From Candidatus Falkowbacteria bacterium (GTDB lineage: Bacteria > Patescibacteriota > Patescibacteriia > Patescibacteriales > GWE2-39-37), in the NCBI GenBank assembly GCA_013336275.1, contig JAAXUA010000009.1:1-33814 (forward strand): DNA of 33,814 bases. Reading direction: 5' to 3'. Position 1 is the stretch's first letter. Each line of letters starts with the position of its first letter. The translations under genes and the position numbers were made by a program. Positions 21,134 to 28,220 of this stretch are shown in pieces. Below the pieces are notes generated by a model. The model had not been told where the DNA came from and did no database searches. It worked only from the letters and a program-made list of their open reading frames with translations.

Positions 21134-21959
21134 CTTCTTCGTTAATAATAGTTTCCATTCCCTTGAGCCCTCGTGCTATGGGGTGGTCAAGAATTTTTTG
21201 CGCTGCTTCTAACGGATCCTTTTCTTCAAGCTTCTTCGACTCAAGGATTGCCTGAAGTCTTCCAAACCAATTAAGACCGCTATATTCTGCTGATGAATTT
21301 CGCACTTGATAAATCGAGTCAGCCAGTGCGGGTAGCACTATTGCGCTGTGCAGTATGCCAAGGAGTTGCTTTTGCTTTCGCACTTCGAGATAATTGCGCC
21401 AGTCTTCTTTCGACAGGACTATGGTTATCTTTTCGTTGTCATAATCAATTTGCATTGGCCCTTCCTGAATGCTGCCCTCCATAATTGACATAAATGATGA
21501 CACCGGAGGGCGCAAAGGATCAAATGACTTCTCTGCAATGAATGACGCTTGACCACCTACTGCCAATACATCACCGGAATCAACATCGAATAATGCATTA
21601 TCATAGTCCTTGTGAGGCTGTGACGGTTTATACCCGCGAATATCCTGGTCTGCGCAAACATAAAATCCGACAGTGACTTGCTCGCGCAACCTTTCTGCTG
21701 GAATGGAAAAGTTTTGTTCGCGCTCGCGGGAAGCAAAGCTTGTACGATAAAACGTTCGTCGACAGCTTACTTCGGTAACATACGATGCCTTGCCCTTCTT
21801 TAACATGTCTTCAATTGCAACATTATTTAGAGCAAACAACGGCCGCAATTCAATCGTATCTCGCCCGAGCTGGTAGGTGAATTCAACTTTAAATTCGCCA
21901 CCAAGGTCGTCACCATTGCCAAGAACAGGATGCGGGTAGGATTTTGAATTAATTTTCAT
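21111..21959 (-). CDS. Uncharacterised protein of the GHKL unit, 282 aa
   Basis: A 282-aa protein with two apparent parts. The N-terminal part (about 1-190) is beta-rich and begins KSYPHPVLGNGDDLGG, an opening I have an impression of having seen in proteins of defence loci. It includes VSCRRTFYRTSF with conserved-looking Cys and Arg residues. The C-terminal part (about 195-282) is helical (WRNYLEVRKQKQLLGILHSAIVLPALADSIYQV). I see no catalytic motif. The gene overlaps the GHKL gene by 11 bp and the 278-aa gene by 23 bp, which argues for co-translation and complex formation. The function is unknown; a structural or target-binding partner of the GHKL ATPase is the simplest inference. Confidence 0.75.
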   Translation of the reverse strand: MKINSKSYPHPVLGNGDDLGGEFKVEFTYQLGRDTIELRPLFALNNVAIEDMLKKGKASYVTEVSCRRTFYRTSFASREREQNFSIPAERLREQVTVGFYVCADQDIRGYKPSQPHKDYDNALFDVDSGDVLAVGGQASFIAEKSFDPLRPPVSSFMSIMEGSIQEGPMQIDYDNEKITIVLSKEDWRNYLEVRKQKQLLGILHSAIVLPALADSIYQVRNSSAEYSGLNWFGRLQAILESKKLEEKDPLEAAQKILDHPIARGLKGMETIINEEDEKDFYE

Positions 21960-23805
21960 ATGATTCTATGCCTAGGGTATATCTTCGATTAGAAGGAAGC
22001 CGGACCGCAATTCTTGCCGTTTCGCCCACCTTAATAACTAAGTCCTTAATAAAAGCTTCTCCAATTTTATATTCCTTGCCGGTTGCAAAATCTACGGCTG
22101 ACGCAATGTCAACTGGATAGCCACCATCATCACCAACGGCCACTAGGCGTATTGCCCCCTCGCAATTTTCCTTCGCAGAAATGGCCAGGCGGTATTCAAT
22201 GCCATTTTTTGTTTTTTGAGCAAAGCCGCGAAATCTTATCAGGGAGGTATTAATACGCATGCCCTCACTGTCACCCGTCTTTGTTCCCGTTCCTTTACCG
22301 GGTTTTCCTCCACCCGATTCCTGCGGCTTTTCCTGCAGTATTTTATCAATCTGTTTATTCGTAACCTGGCTTTTGCGCACAATCACGTCCGGTATAATCT
22401 CAGCTGATTTTTTATCCGCACCGACCTCTCGCCCAGATTCTATATCTGACGCTTGACCAGTCTCTTCAATTGCATTACTGCTATCTGACGGCATGTAATC
22501 GCGCTCTTCCGTGTCAGGCAAATAACGGTCTAGGCCGGGGATGTCCTCTGGTTCGCTTGTAATCGATTCCGACATTAAACGCAGAGAGTCTTTTACAAAT
22601 GCTTCAAGTTCAGACATGGCTGCGGTTCCATTCTTTGCGCGATTTCGATCCCATTTATCATGGGCGGGTGGCTCAAGATCACGCAACATCGCATTGCCTT
22701 TGTCATTTTCACATATAAAAACCCCGGAGTAGGGTTCGCGCAGTACTCGGTAACCGCGCTCGAATACTAGCATTTTTGGCTTGCGAACCATCATTACTTG
22801 CCCAGGAAAACCGTCCTCTTTTCTAACATACAAAGATACTTCACCCAAATGCTTCAATTCTTTGGAGAACGTTTGCGTGGGATTTGTAACCGCTTCATAA
22901 TAATACCGGGCGTCAAGTGCATCGTACTTATCAAGGCAATACCCTATGTTTGCTTCATTAATCACGACTTCAGCGCCATCGCGAACGACAACCTCAAGAT
23001 TTCCATGAAAAATCGAAAGCCAGAAGTTATGAAGAACTGAACGAATTAATTTTCCCTCCCACTCTTCATCTGATTCATAGCCCATTACAAAAATATCGGT
23101 GCCACGTTCTGTGCGCGTAAGAAACTCTGGAATAAGTGCTTCATCTCGAATTGCATGCCTTTCCAAACCAAAGAACCCAACTCCCTGACGTATATCCCCT
23201 TCGTCATCGCAATGACTCACAAGACGAGCCTTACCCTGACACACAAGCTGACCTTGGTCATTCACACTCACATAAAATGCTGTACGCAATGAAGATGCTG
23301 CAATCGGCGCACCCTTGCCTATTCCGAATGATCCACCAGTAGCTCCTTTTGCGGAGCTTACGCCTGTCGCCTTAACAAGGCGGTACCAGTTGCCGTTAGT
23401 GTCATCGTCTGCACCGGAAAGTCCCTTTGTATTAAAATCGCTGATTTTTAAAACGCTTAACTTTTTAGCCTTGAGTGTTTCAATCGCTTTTGTAAAAAAC
23501 GCCTCTGCTCGATCCTGCCCCTTTGATCGCTCTCGGCAACGCAGAATGCGATCAAGCAGTTCATCTCGGCCTGAGAGCTGATTTGTTGGAATTGTAAAAC
23601 GTTCAAAAACTACAACAACCGGCTTTTTGTTATCGAGTCGGGCATCTACCGAATTTTGTATTGCCTCGCGTGCGATGTATTTTTCATGGTCGCCCTGAAA
23701 ATACTCGAGTTGTGAATCAGAAAACCCCTGTTCTTCTCCGCCACCAGTGCTCGGAAAAAACCATTCAGGAGAAATTCCATCACCAGCAGCTGTTTCTTTC
23801 TGCAT
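21949..23805 (-). CDS. GHKL ATPase (MutL/MORC-like), defence-associated
   Basis: A 618-aa protein with an N-terminal Bergerat-fold ATPase. The N-box is REAIQNSVDAR (46-56; E47, N51, D54), the G1 region is ISDFNTKGLSG (121-131; D123, G128) and the G2 lid is GGSFGIGKG (157-165). A transducer-like region continues to about 420 and includes a dense run of positively charged and aromatic residues (MVRKPKMLVFERGYRVLREP). A disordered linker (about 430-520, with GGGKPGKGTGTKTG) leads to a beta-rich C-terminal domain (about 525-618). Proteins of this MORC/paraMORC type are known from comparative genomics in restriction-modification neighbourhoods. ATP-driven dimer closure around DNA is the family's expected activity. 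The gene follows the 71-aa gene by 11 bp. It lacks a MutL endonuclease motif. Confidence 0.87.
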   Translation of the reverse strand: MQKETAAGDGISPEWFFPSTGGGEEQGFSDSQLEYFQGDHEKYIAREAIQNSVDARLDNKKPVVVVFERFTIPTNQLSGRDELLDRILRCRERSKGQDRAEAFFTKAIETLKAKKLSVLKISDFNTKGLSGADDDTNGNWYRLVKATGVSSAKGATGGSFGIGKGAPIAASSLRTAFYVSVNDQGQLVCQGKARLVSHCDDEGDIRQGVGFFGLERHAIRDEALIPEFLTRTERGTDIFVMGYESDEEWEGKLIRSVLHNFWLSIFHGNLEVVVRDGAEVVINEANIGYCLDKYDALDARYYYEAVTNPTQTFSKELKHLGEVSLYVRKEDGFPGQVMMVRKPKMLVFERGYRVLREPYSGVFICENDKGNAMLRDLEPPAHDKWDRNRAKNGTAAMSELEAFVKDSLRLMSESITSEPEDIPGLDRYLPDTEERDYMPSDSSNAIEETGQASDIESGREVGADKKSAEIIPDVIVRKSQVTNKQIDKILQEKPQESGGGKPGKGTGTKTGDSEGMRINTSLIRFRGFAQKTKNGIEYRLAISAKENCEGAIRLVAVGDDGGYPVDIASAVDFATGKEYKIGEAFIKDLVIKVGETARIAVRLPSNRRYTLGIESYEN

Positions 23806-23816
23806 AAATGTTATAT

Positions 23817-24032
23817 TTACAATTTGAATTCTTTTTCCTTATTAGGAAATGTAAACTTAGACTTAGTTTCCCTAACCTTGCGCTCTATTTCAGAAAATAT
23901 TTTGTTCACATCCTCCTCCGTATAATCGTAATGACTTCTATTCGAACAATTGCCCAGAATTTTTATGCGTCGCAAAACTTCGTTTGTTCGCATAACCCCG
24001 AGTCTTTTAAAATTTTCTCTTCGTTTATCCAT
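23817..24032 (-). CDS. Small charged protein leading the GHKL unit
   Basis: A 71-aa basic, helical protein with the segment VLRRIKILGNCSNRSHYDYTEEDVNKIFSEIERKV. From memory, small proteins of this pattern recur beside DNA methyltransferases and restriction genes, but I know no function. It could be a control or adaptor protein. It is the first gene of the second transcription unit of the island: a promoter lies at 24071-24099 and the GHKL gene starts 11 bp after its stop. The start codon lacks a Shine-Dalgarno site. Confidence 0.75.
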   Translation of the reverse strand: MDKRRENFKRLGVMRTNEVLRRIKILGNCSNRSHYDYTEEDVNKIFSEIERKVRETKSKFTFPNKEKEFKL

Positions 24033-24070
24033 ATATGAACTAATTATATAAATATACTGATTATAATGTA

Positions 24071-24099
24071 TATATAGCGCATATTTACAAAAATGTCAA
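24071..24099 (-). promoter_or_regulatory. Sigma-70-like promoter for the GHKL unit
   Basis: On the minus strand TTGACA (24094-24099) is followed 17 bp later by TATATA (24071-24076). It lies just beyond the terminator of the vsr unit, so the GHKL genes form a separate transcript. A TATAAT a few bases further on is a second possible -10. Confidence 0.6.
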
Positions 24100-24108
24100 T
24101 GCCAATAC

Positions 24109-24137
24109 ATAAAAACCCCTTAGCTAGGGGTTTTTAT
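24109..24137. terminator. Intrinsic terminator after the Vsr gene
   Basis: A 12-bp stem, ATAAAAACCCCT with AGGGGTTTTTAT, closes a five-base loop (TAGCT). The vsr stop codon is inside it. It divides the island into two transcription units. Confidence 0.9.
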
Positions 24138-24536
24138 TAAAAAATCTTTGATTTTTTCTAAAGTCCTTTCCGTCGATTTTTTCAATTGATGCTCCCAAAC
24201 CCTGAGCAATTGCCACCCATCACGACGCAAAACTACGCGGTTCTTTTTATCTCTAGCCATATTGGCCAAAATTTTTTCCCGCCAATATTCTTTTGGTATC
24301 CGGCCTTGCAATTTTTCAAACCTATAACCATGCCAAAAATCTCCGTCAATAAAAACAGCAAGTTTCTTCGATGGCACCGCGATGTCAGGTCGGCCCTTAA
24401 CTTTATCATAGTGCTTTTGAAAATAAATTTTGTTTTTCCTCAAGTAAGAAAAAACGAGTTTTTCGATGCCTGTGTTTTTTGAGCGTATTCGCGACATAAT
24501 GTCGCTGCGCTTTTCTCTTGAAAATACATCGGCCAT
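24120..24536 (-). CDS. vsr: Vsr-family very short patch repair endonuclease
   Basis: A 138-aa Vsr homologue. It opens MADVFSREKRSDIMSRIRSKNT as expected, carries KGRPDIAV with D51 at the position of the catalytic Asp of E. coli Vsr, and then FIDGDFWHG (62-70) with the F-W-H of the active site; the usual His at 64 is Asp. The Cys residues that bind structural zinc in the E. coli enzyme are absent. Vsr nicks 5' of the T in T:G mismatches made by deamination of 5-methylcytosine; related proteins act as restriction enzymes in some systems. The ATG at 24536 comes 4 nt after the methyltransferase stop; a start at 24557 would overlap it. Tight linkage with a C5 methyltransferase supports repair at methylated sites, but a restriction role is possible here. 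Confidence 0.9.
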   Translation of the reverse strand: MADVFSREKRSDIMSRIRSKNTGIEKLVFSYLRKNKIYFQKHYDKVKGRPDIAVPSKKLAVFIDGDFWHGYRFEKLQGRIPKEYWREKILANMARDKKNRVVLRRDGWQLLRVWEHQLKKSTERTLEKIKDFLIKTPS

Positions 24537-24540
24537 GCGA

Positions 24541-25515
24541 CTAAGACTCAAGGGCAATCCTTATGTTTTCAGCTATACGGGCAATTACCGGCACTGTTAC
24601 GGAATTGCCGATTTGTTTATACAGATGAATATCTGATTGGCTCCTTGGAAAGACGAATGATTCGGGCAACCCCTGAAGGCGCGCGCACTCCCGGGGGGTT
24701 AACTTTCTAATGCCACGCGAATCTCTAACAATTGGAACGTTGTGCCCGCCCATCCCCATGCTGGCTGTTAGCGTTGGACAGACGCCATTTTTATTTTCCC
24801 TTACATAAACTCGACGATACTGATATACCCTGTCTTTACGCTTCACTGCCTCTTTAAGCTTTGGGTAAATAAATTCATTAGTTTTATCATAATAAAATTT
24901 ACCGTCAACATTTTTTTCAAGAATAGAAAACAGCGACTTTGTGAGCGGTTTTTTGTCCGGGAAACGAAAATTCATTAACTTCCTAGGAGATCGAAAACCG
25001 ACAATATATATCCTCTCCCTTGCTTGAGGAACATTCCCGTACTCCATGCTATTAAGAACTTGGGCTTTCATAAAATAACCTGCGTCCCTTAACACATCCT
25101 GAACTTTTTTAAATGTTTTTTCATCGTCATGGTACTGAAGATGTTTAACATTTTCCAAAAATACGGCTTCTGGCTTCCTGGCTTTTAATATTTCGATAAC
25201 TGCAAATAAAAGATTTCCCCTGCCTTCGTCCTCAAAACCTCGCTTATGCCCAGCAACAGAAAAAGGCTGACATGGAAAACCGCCCAATAATATATCAAAG
25301 TTTTTTGGTATTCGTTTTATGTTCTCAGGCATCACAACATCCAAAAGACTTGTTTCATCTATTTCTCCAAAATTATGCCGATACGTTTCTGCTGCCCATT
25401 TATCAAAGTCATTTGAATATATACATTCAAAACCAGCTGACTCAAAGCCCATTCTCACGCCTCCAATCCCGGCAAAAAGATCGATCGCTTTAAATTTATC
25501 TATTTTCTTTGCCAT
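24541..25515 (-). CDS. dcm: DNA (cytosine-5) methyltransferase
   Basis: A 324-aa m5C methyltransferase with all main motifs in order: I DLFAGIGG (12-19), IV GGFPCQPFS (78-86; nucleophile C82), VI ENV (121-123), VIII QARERIYIVGF (164-174), IX RKLTPRECARLQGLP (270-284) and X YKQIGNSV (299-306). The target recognition region between VIII and IX is short to medium, so a simple single target sequence is likely, though the sequence cannot be read. The gene overlaps the small HTH gene by 16 bp and is followed by vsr after 4 bp. It would protect host DNA in the island or mark self for the GHKL system. Very AT-rich codon use compared with ruvB or queA suggests acquisition from outside. Confidence 0.95.
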   Translation of the reverse strand: MAKKIDKFKAIDLFAGIGGVRMGFESAGFECIYSNDFDKWAAETYRHNFGEIDETSLLDVVMPENIKRIPKNFDILLGGFPCQPFSVAGHKRGFEDEGRGNLLFAVIEILKARKPEAVFLENVKHLQYHDDEKTFKKVQDVLRDAGYFMKAQVLNSMEYGNVPQARERIYIVGFRSPRKLMNFRFPDKKPLTKSLFSILEKNVDGKFYYDKTNEFIYPKLKEAVKRKDRVYQYRRVYVRENKNGVCPTLTASMGMGGHNVPIVRDSRGIRKLTPRECARLQGLPESFVFPRSQSDIHLYKQIGNSVTVPVIARIAENIRIALES

Positions 25516-25700
25516 AAATTATTTTGTCTTAGTCTCTTTTCTATTTCACTTCTGCGATACCTGCGATCTCCGCGAGCTCCAAATCGTATCGCCTTCAGGA
25601 ATCCGCTGTTATCCCACTTGCGCAAAGTGTTAGGATGGCATCCCAACAGGTCACATGCTTCGCTCAAGGTAATAATATCTTTGCTTAAAATAGGCATCAT
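25500..25700 (-). CDS. MerR/excisionase-type HTH protein, putative control protein
   Basis: A 66-aa protein that is a single helix-turn-helix of the MerR/AlpA (HTH_17) type: TLSEACDLLGCHPNTLRKWDNSGFLKAIRFG followed by RRYRRSEIEKRL, the wing and terminal helix. It is the first gene of the methyltransferase unit and overlaps the methyltransferase start by 16 bp. The likely role is to time expression of modification, as C proteins do in other systems, or to act as an excisionase-like factor; there is no integrase in the window. The start may be either of two adjacent ATGs (25700 or 25697). An inverted repeat GTTTAC/GTAAAC lies upstream at 25725-25753. Confidence 0.85.
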   Translation of the reverse strand: MMPILSKDIITLSEACDLLGCHPNTLRKWDNSGFLKAIRFGARGDRRYRRSEIEKRLRQNNLWQRK

Positions 25701-25724
25701 AATAAAACTTACTACTTAACATTA

Positions 25725-25753
25725 GTTTACATTAAATCGTGCCTTAAGTAAAC
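25725..25753. promoter_or_regulatory. Inverted repeat upstream of the HTH gene
   Basis: GTTTAC (25725-25730) and GTAAAC (25748-25753) are separated by 17 bp. A weak minus-strand promoter (TTTACT, 17 bp, TAAACT) lies on the same bases. This is a candidate operator for the HTH protein and would allow autoregulation of the methyltransferase unit. Confidence 0.4.
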
Positions 25754-25849
25754 AATAAGTATTGCTAATTTTGCTCACTTTAAAGGACTTAAGACGCCCT
25801 GGACTCTTCTTAGCATATCAAGGAAATGCTTGAGGCAGAACGGGGCAAC

Positions 25850-25897
25850 AATTAAACAATAAAAGCAACTTATTATAGTTGCTTTTATTGTTTAATT
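25850..25897. terminator. Extended palindromic terminator (48 bp)
   Basis: Two perfect 21-base arms (AATTAAACAATAAAAGCAACT and complement) close a 6-base loop. The core stem GCAACT/AGTTGC is followed by TTTT in both directions and pairing continues into the flanks, like the 58-bp example at 6354-6411. It terminates the tRNA-Ser/pseudouridine synthase transcript on the minus strand and insulates the island. Confidence 0.85.
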
Positions 25898-25950
25898 TAG
25901 CGTGCATGAGGCTTTTATGGCGCTCGGATCTGCACGATACTAAATTGTGT

Positions 25951-26041
25951 TGGCGGAGGAGAAGAGATTCGAACTCTTGATACCCGTTAAGGTATAGCAC
26001 TTTTCGAGAGTGCCGCCTTCAACCACTCGAGCCACTCCTCC
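25951..26041 (-). tRNA. tRNA-Ser (anticodon CGA)
   Basis: The reverse complement folds into a class II tRNA of 91 nt including encoded CCA. The acceptor stem GGAGGAG/CTCCTCC, D arm TGGCTCGAGTGGTTGA, anticodon stem GCACT/AGTGC with loop CTCGAAA (anticodon CGA), a long variable arm (ATACC/GGTAT) and T arm AGTTCGAATCT are all present. It begins 7 bp after the pseudouridine synthase stop and is probably cut from the same transcript. The defence-type island lies on its 3' side, a typical integration position, although no duplicated 3'-end was found. Confidence 0.97.
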
Positions 26042-26048
26042 GAATATT

Positions 26049-26792
26049 TTATTTTAGATTTTTCAATCGTGTTATTTCCGCTTCGGTCATCTCGCGCCAA
26101 GCGCCTTCGGCCAAGACTCCCATCCTTTGTCCGGCAATCTCGGTGCGCAAGAGATCGACGACGTTGCAGCCTAATTCGCGGAACATGCGGCGAATCTGCC
26201 GCTTCTTACCATAGGTCAAGATGATTTCGAACTGGTTATTGCCTAGATACTTGGCCAGCTTGGCACGCACGACGCCGTCGCCCTCGCCGATGTCGATGCC
26301 CCGCATCAGCCTCTCGGAAATAATATCAGCCTCCCGGTCAATGAATCTGAAATCATCGGCCTTGATCTTGTCTTTCGGCGGATTGACTTTGACGATATAT
26401 TGCTTGCGATGCTCAAACTTCGGATGGGTCAGCCTCTGCGTCAGCTCTCCGTCGTTGGTCAGGATAATCAGCCCGCGGCTGTTCTTGTCCAGCCGTCCGA
26501 CGACGAACAGCTTGTCCTTCAGCGGCACCAGCTCATAGACATTCTTTTCTCCCTCGACTTTGGCATGGGTGCAGGCGTAGCCGACCGGCTTGTTTAAGAT
26601 AATATAAATTTTCGATTTTGCCAACCCTAGCGGTTTGCCATCGATTTTTACTTGATCTCCCACTTCGACTCGCATGCCTAATTCGGCCAACTTATCATTG
26701 ACCGTGACCTGTCCAGCCTCAATCAGAGCCTGCGCTTGGCGGCGCGAGCAGTGACCGGCGTCGGCGATATATTTTTGGAGCACTATGGACAT
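26049..26792 (-). CDS. RsuA/RluB/RluF family pseudouridine synthase
   Basis: A 247-aa enzyme. Residues 1-55 form an S4 RNA-binding domain (LQKYIADAGHCSRRQAQALIEAG). The catalytic domain follows with GRLDKNSRGLIILTNDGEL (99-117; catalytic D102), and GKKRQIRRMFRELG near 195-208 is the conserved C-terminal motif. The family isomerises specific uridines in 23S or 16S rRNA; the exact site cannot be told from sequence, although this length and motif set fit RluB most closely. The gene abuts the O-antigen-ligase-like gene (stop and start adjacent) and precedes tRNA-Ser by 7 bp. Confidence 0.93.
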   Translation of the reverse strand: MSIVLQKYIADAGHCSRRQAQALIEAGQVTVNDKLAELGMRVEVGDQVKIDGKPLGLAKSKIYIILNKPVGYACTHAKVEGEKNVYELVPLKDKLFVVGRLDKNSRGLIILTNDGELTQRLTHPKFEHRKQYIVKVNPPKDKIKADDFRFIDREADIISERLMRGIDIGEGDGVVRAKLAKYLGNNQFEIILTYGKKRQIRRMFRELGCNVVDLLRTEIAGQRMGVLAEGAWREMTEAEITRLKNLK

Positions 26793-28211
26793 CTAGCTTT
26801 TATTCGATATTTGATTCAGGCGGACCAATGACACCAACGCGATCAGCAGCCAGAAAATCACGGCCAGATCATTCTTGAAATAAGGTACGTCGACAGCGCC
26901 ATGGGCGATGAGCGCGAGCATGGCAGCAGCCGCTCCGACTAGAAAGGCTCTCTCATTATTTTGCTGGGGGGGGTTCAGCTCTGCGGCAAGCACCAGGAAA
27001 AACTTGGCAATGATCCAGACGAACAGGAGCAACCCGGCCAGGCCGAGCTCGGTCCAGAAATTCAGGATGATGTTGTGCGGATACATATAGATTTCAAGCG
27101 GCTGCCAATGGGCGGCTCGATATTCAGCATTGAATACCAGTTTGCGATGCGAATCCGGATCGTCGTAATCCTCGATGAAAACCCCTTCCTTGTGAAACGG
27201 CTTGATGGCGGCTTGATAATTCGAGAGCCCGGCTCCCCAAAGCCAGCGGTTGTCAGTCTTGAGCATGGTCCAAGTCTCGCGCCATTGTGATCGGCGCACC
27301 TGGCCGGAAAAATCATTCAGGGTGGCGTATTTAGAAACTTGATGACGCAGCGGCTGGATTAAGATAACAGCCACGGCTGCAACCGCCAACAAAACCAAGG
27401 TGACCTTGCGGCTCCGCTTGCTGAAGAGCGAGGCGAAGGCGACGAAGCCGGCGGCCACCCCCAGGCTGGCACCGATCGACTTGGCGAAAATTATAGCCAG
27501 CAGGGATGTAAATACCGTTAAAAGCAGTATCAAGCGATTGCGCGAGCATCGCCCGCCGACGCACTGGCGCGAAAAGATGAATAGGCCTAGGGCTAAGAAA
27601 ATGATGCTCTCGACATAAAGCCCGACAGCGTTGGGATAGCCGAAAAACGAAACCACGCGTCTGGTGGCAGCAGTCGCCCACAGGGGATTGCTGATGAATT
27701 GGCCAGTGAACTTCTGATAAACCGCGAACAAGGCGACTGCCAGGGCCGAGGCAACCAACGGCCAGATTATCATATTGAGCTTTTTGGGCAACGGGATTTC
27801 CTTTTTACCGATGACATTCAACGCCACTAAATAGAACAGGGCTGGCTCGAAAAAATAGGCTTTCCAGATGCCGAGAGCCGAGGATGAGAACCCGGCGACA
27901 CCGACTGCGACAAGTGAAATCACTAAGAGCGCGACAAGTTCGTTGCCGAAAGGATAAGGCACGCGCTCTGGGGCTTTTACCCCTTTCCCCCAACTGCGCT
28001 TAACTCCTGCAAAAAGCTCCAAGCGATTCTGCCATGCCCAGACGGCGGCCACAGTTAAAATCATTACCTCTAGCAAGGTCATGGGCACGCCAACATTGAA
28101 ACGAATTAGGTAGGCTGGCAAGGCAAAAAAAGTGAGCATCAATGCCCACTCCAGACGGCGGATCGCCAAAAAGGCAAAACCAATTGAATATGCTGCGATT
28201 AACCAAGCCAT
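26793..28211 (-). CDS. O-antigen ligase-like polytopic membrane protein
   Basis: A 472-aa integral membrane protein with about ten to twelve hydrophobic segments. A large extracytoplasmic loop (about 295-400) contains SQWRETWTMLKTDNRWLWGAG, and the typical family motif HNIILNFWTELGLAGLLLF (about 382-400) follows. The organisation matches the Wzy_C/WaaL-type superfamily that transfers or polymerises lipid-linked glycans outside the membrane. In a CPR cell without an outer membrane this more likely glycosylates surface proteins or builds a capsule or teichoic-like polymer. It is sandwiched between an EamA transporter (9 bp) and the pseudouridine synthase (0 bp). The N-terminus MAWLIAAYSIGFAF begins in the first helix. 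The exact acceptor is unknown. Confidence 0.85.
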   Translation of the reverse strand: MAWLIAAYSIGFAFLAIRRLEWALMLTFFALPAYLIRFNVGVPMTLLEVMILTVAAVWAWQNRLELFAGVKRSWGKGVKAPERVPYPFGNELVALLVISLVAVGVAGFSSSALGIWKAYFFEPALFYLVALNVIGKKEIPLPKKLNMIIWPLVASALAVALFAVYQKFTGQFISNPLWATAATRRVVSFFGYPNAVGLYVESIIFLALGLFIFSRQCVGGRCSRNRLILLLTVFTSLLAIIFAKSIGASLGVAAGFVAFASLFSKRSRKVTLVLLAVAAVAVILIQPLRHQVSKYATLNDFSGQVRRSQWRETWTMLKTDNRWLWGAGLSNYQAAIKPFHKEGVFIEDYDDPDSHRKLVFNAEYRAAHWQPLEIYMYPHNIILNFWTELGLAGLLLFVWIIAKFFLVLAAELNPPQQNNERAFLVGAAAAMLALIAHGAVDVPYFKNDLAVIFWLLIALVSLVRLNQISNKS

Positions 28212-28220
28212 AGTTCTTAT

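Noticed and set aside
21949-23805. The GHKL protein as DNA mismatch repair MutL
   Set aside because: It lacks the MutL C-terminal endonuclease or dimerisation motifs, has no mutS neighbour, and lies among methyltransferase and Vsr genes.
25951-26041. tRNA-Ser as an attachment site for the island
   Set aside because: The island is on the 3' side, but I found no copy of the tRNA 3' end near 20 kb and no integrase gene in the window. The short GGCGGA near 20197 is too short to count.
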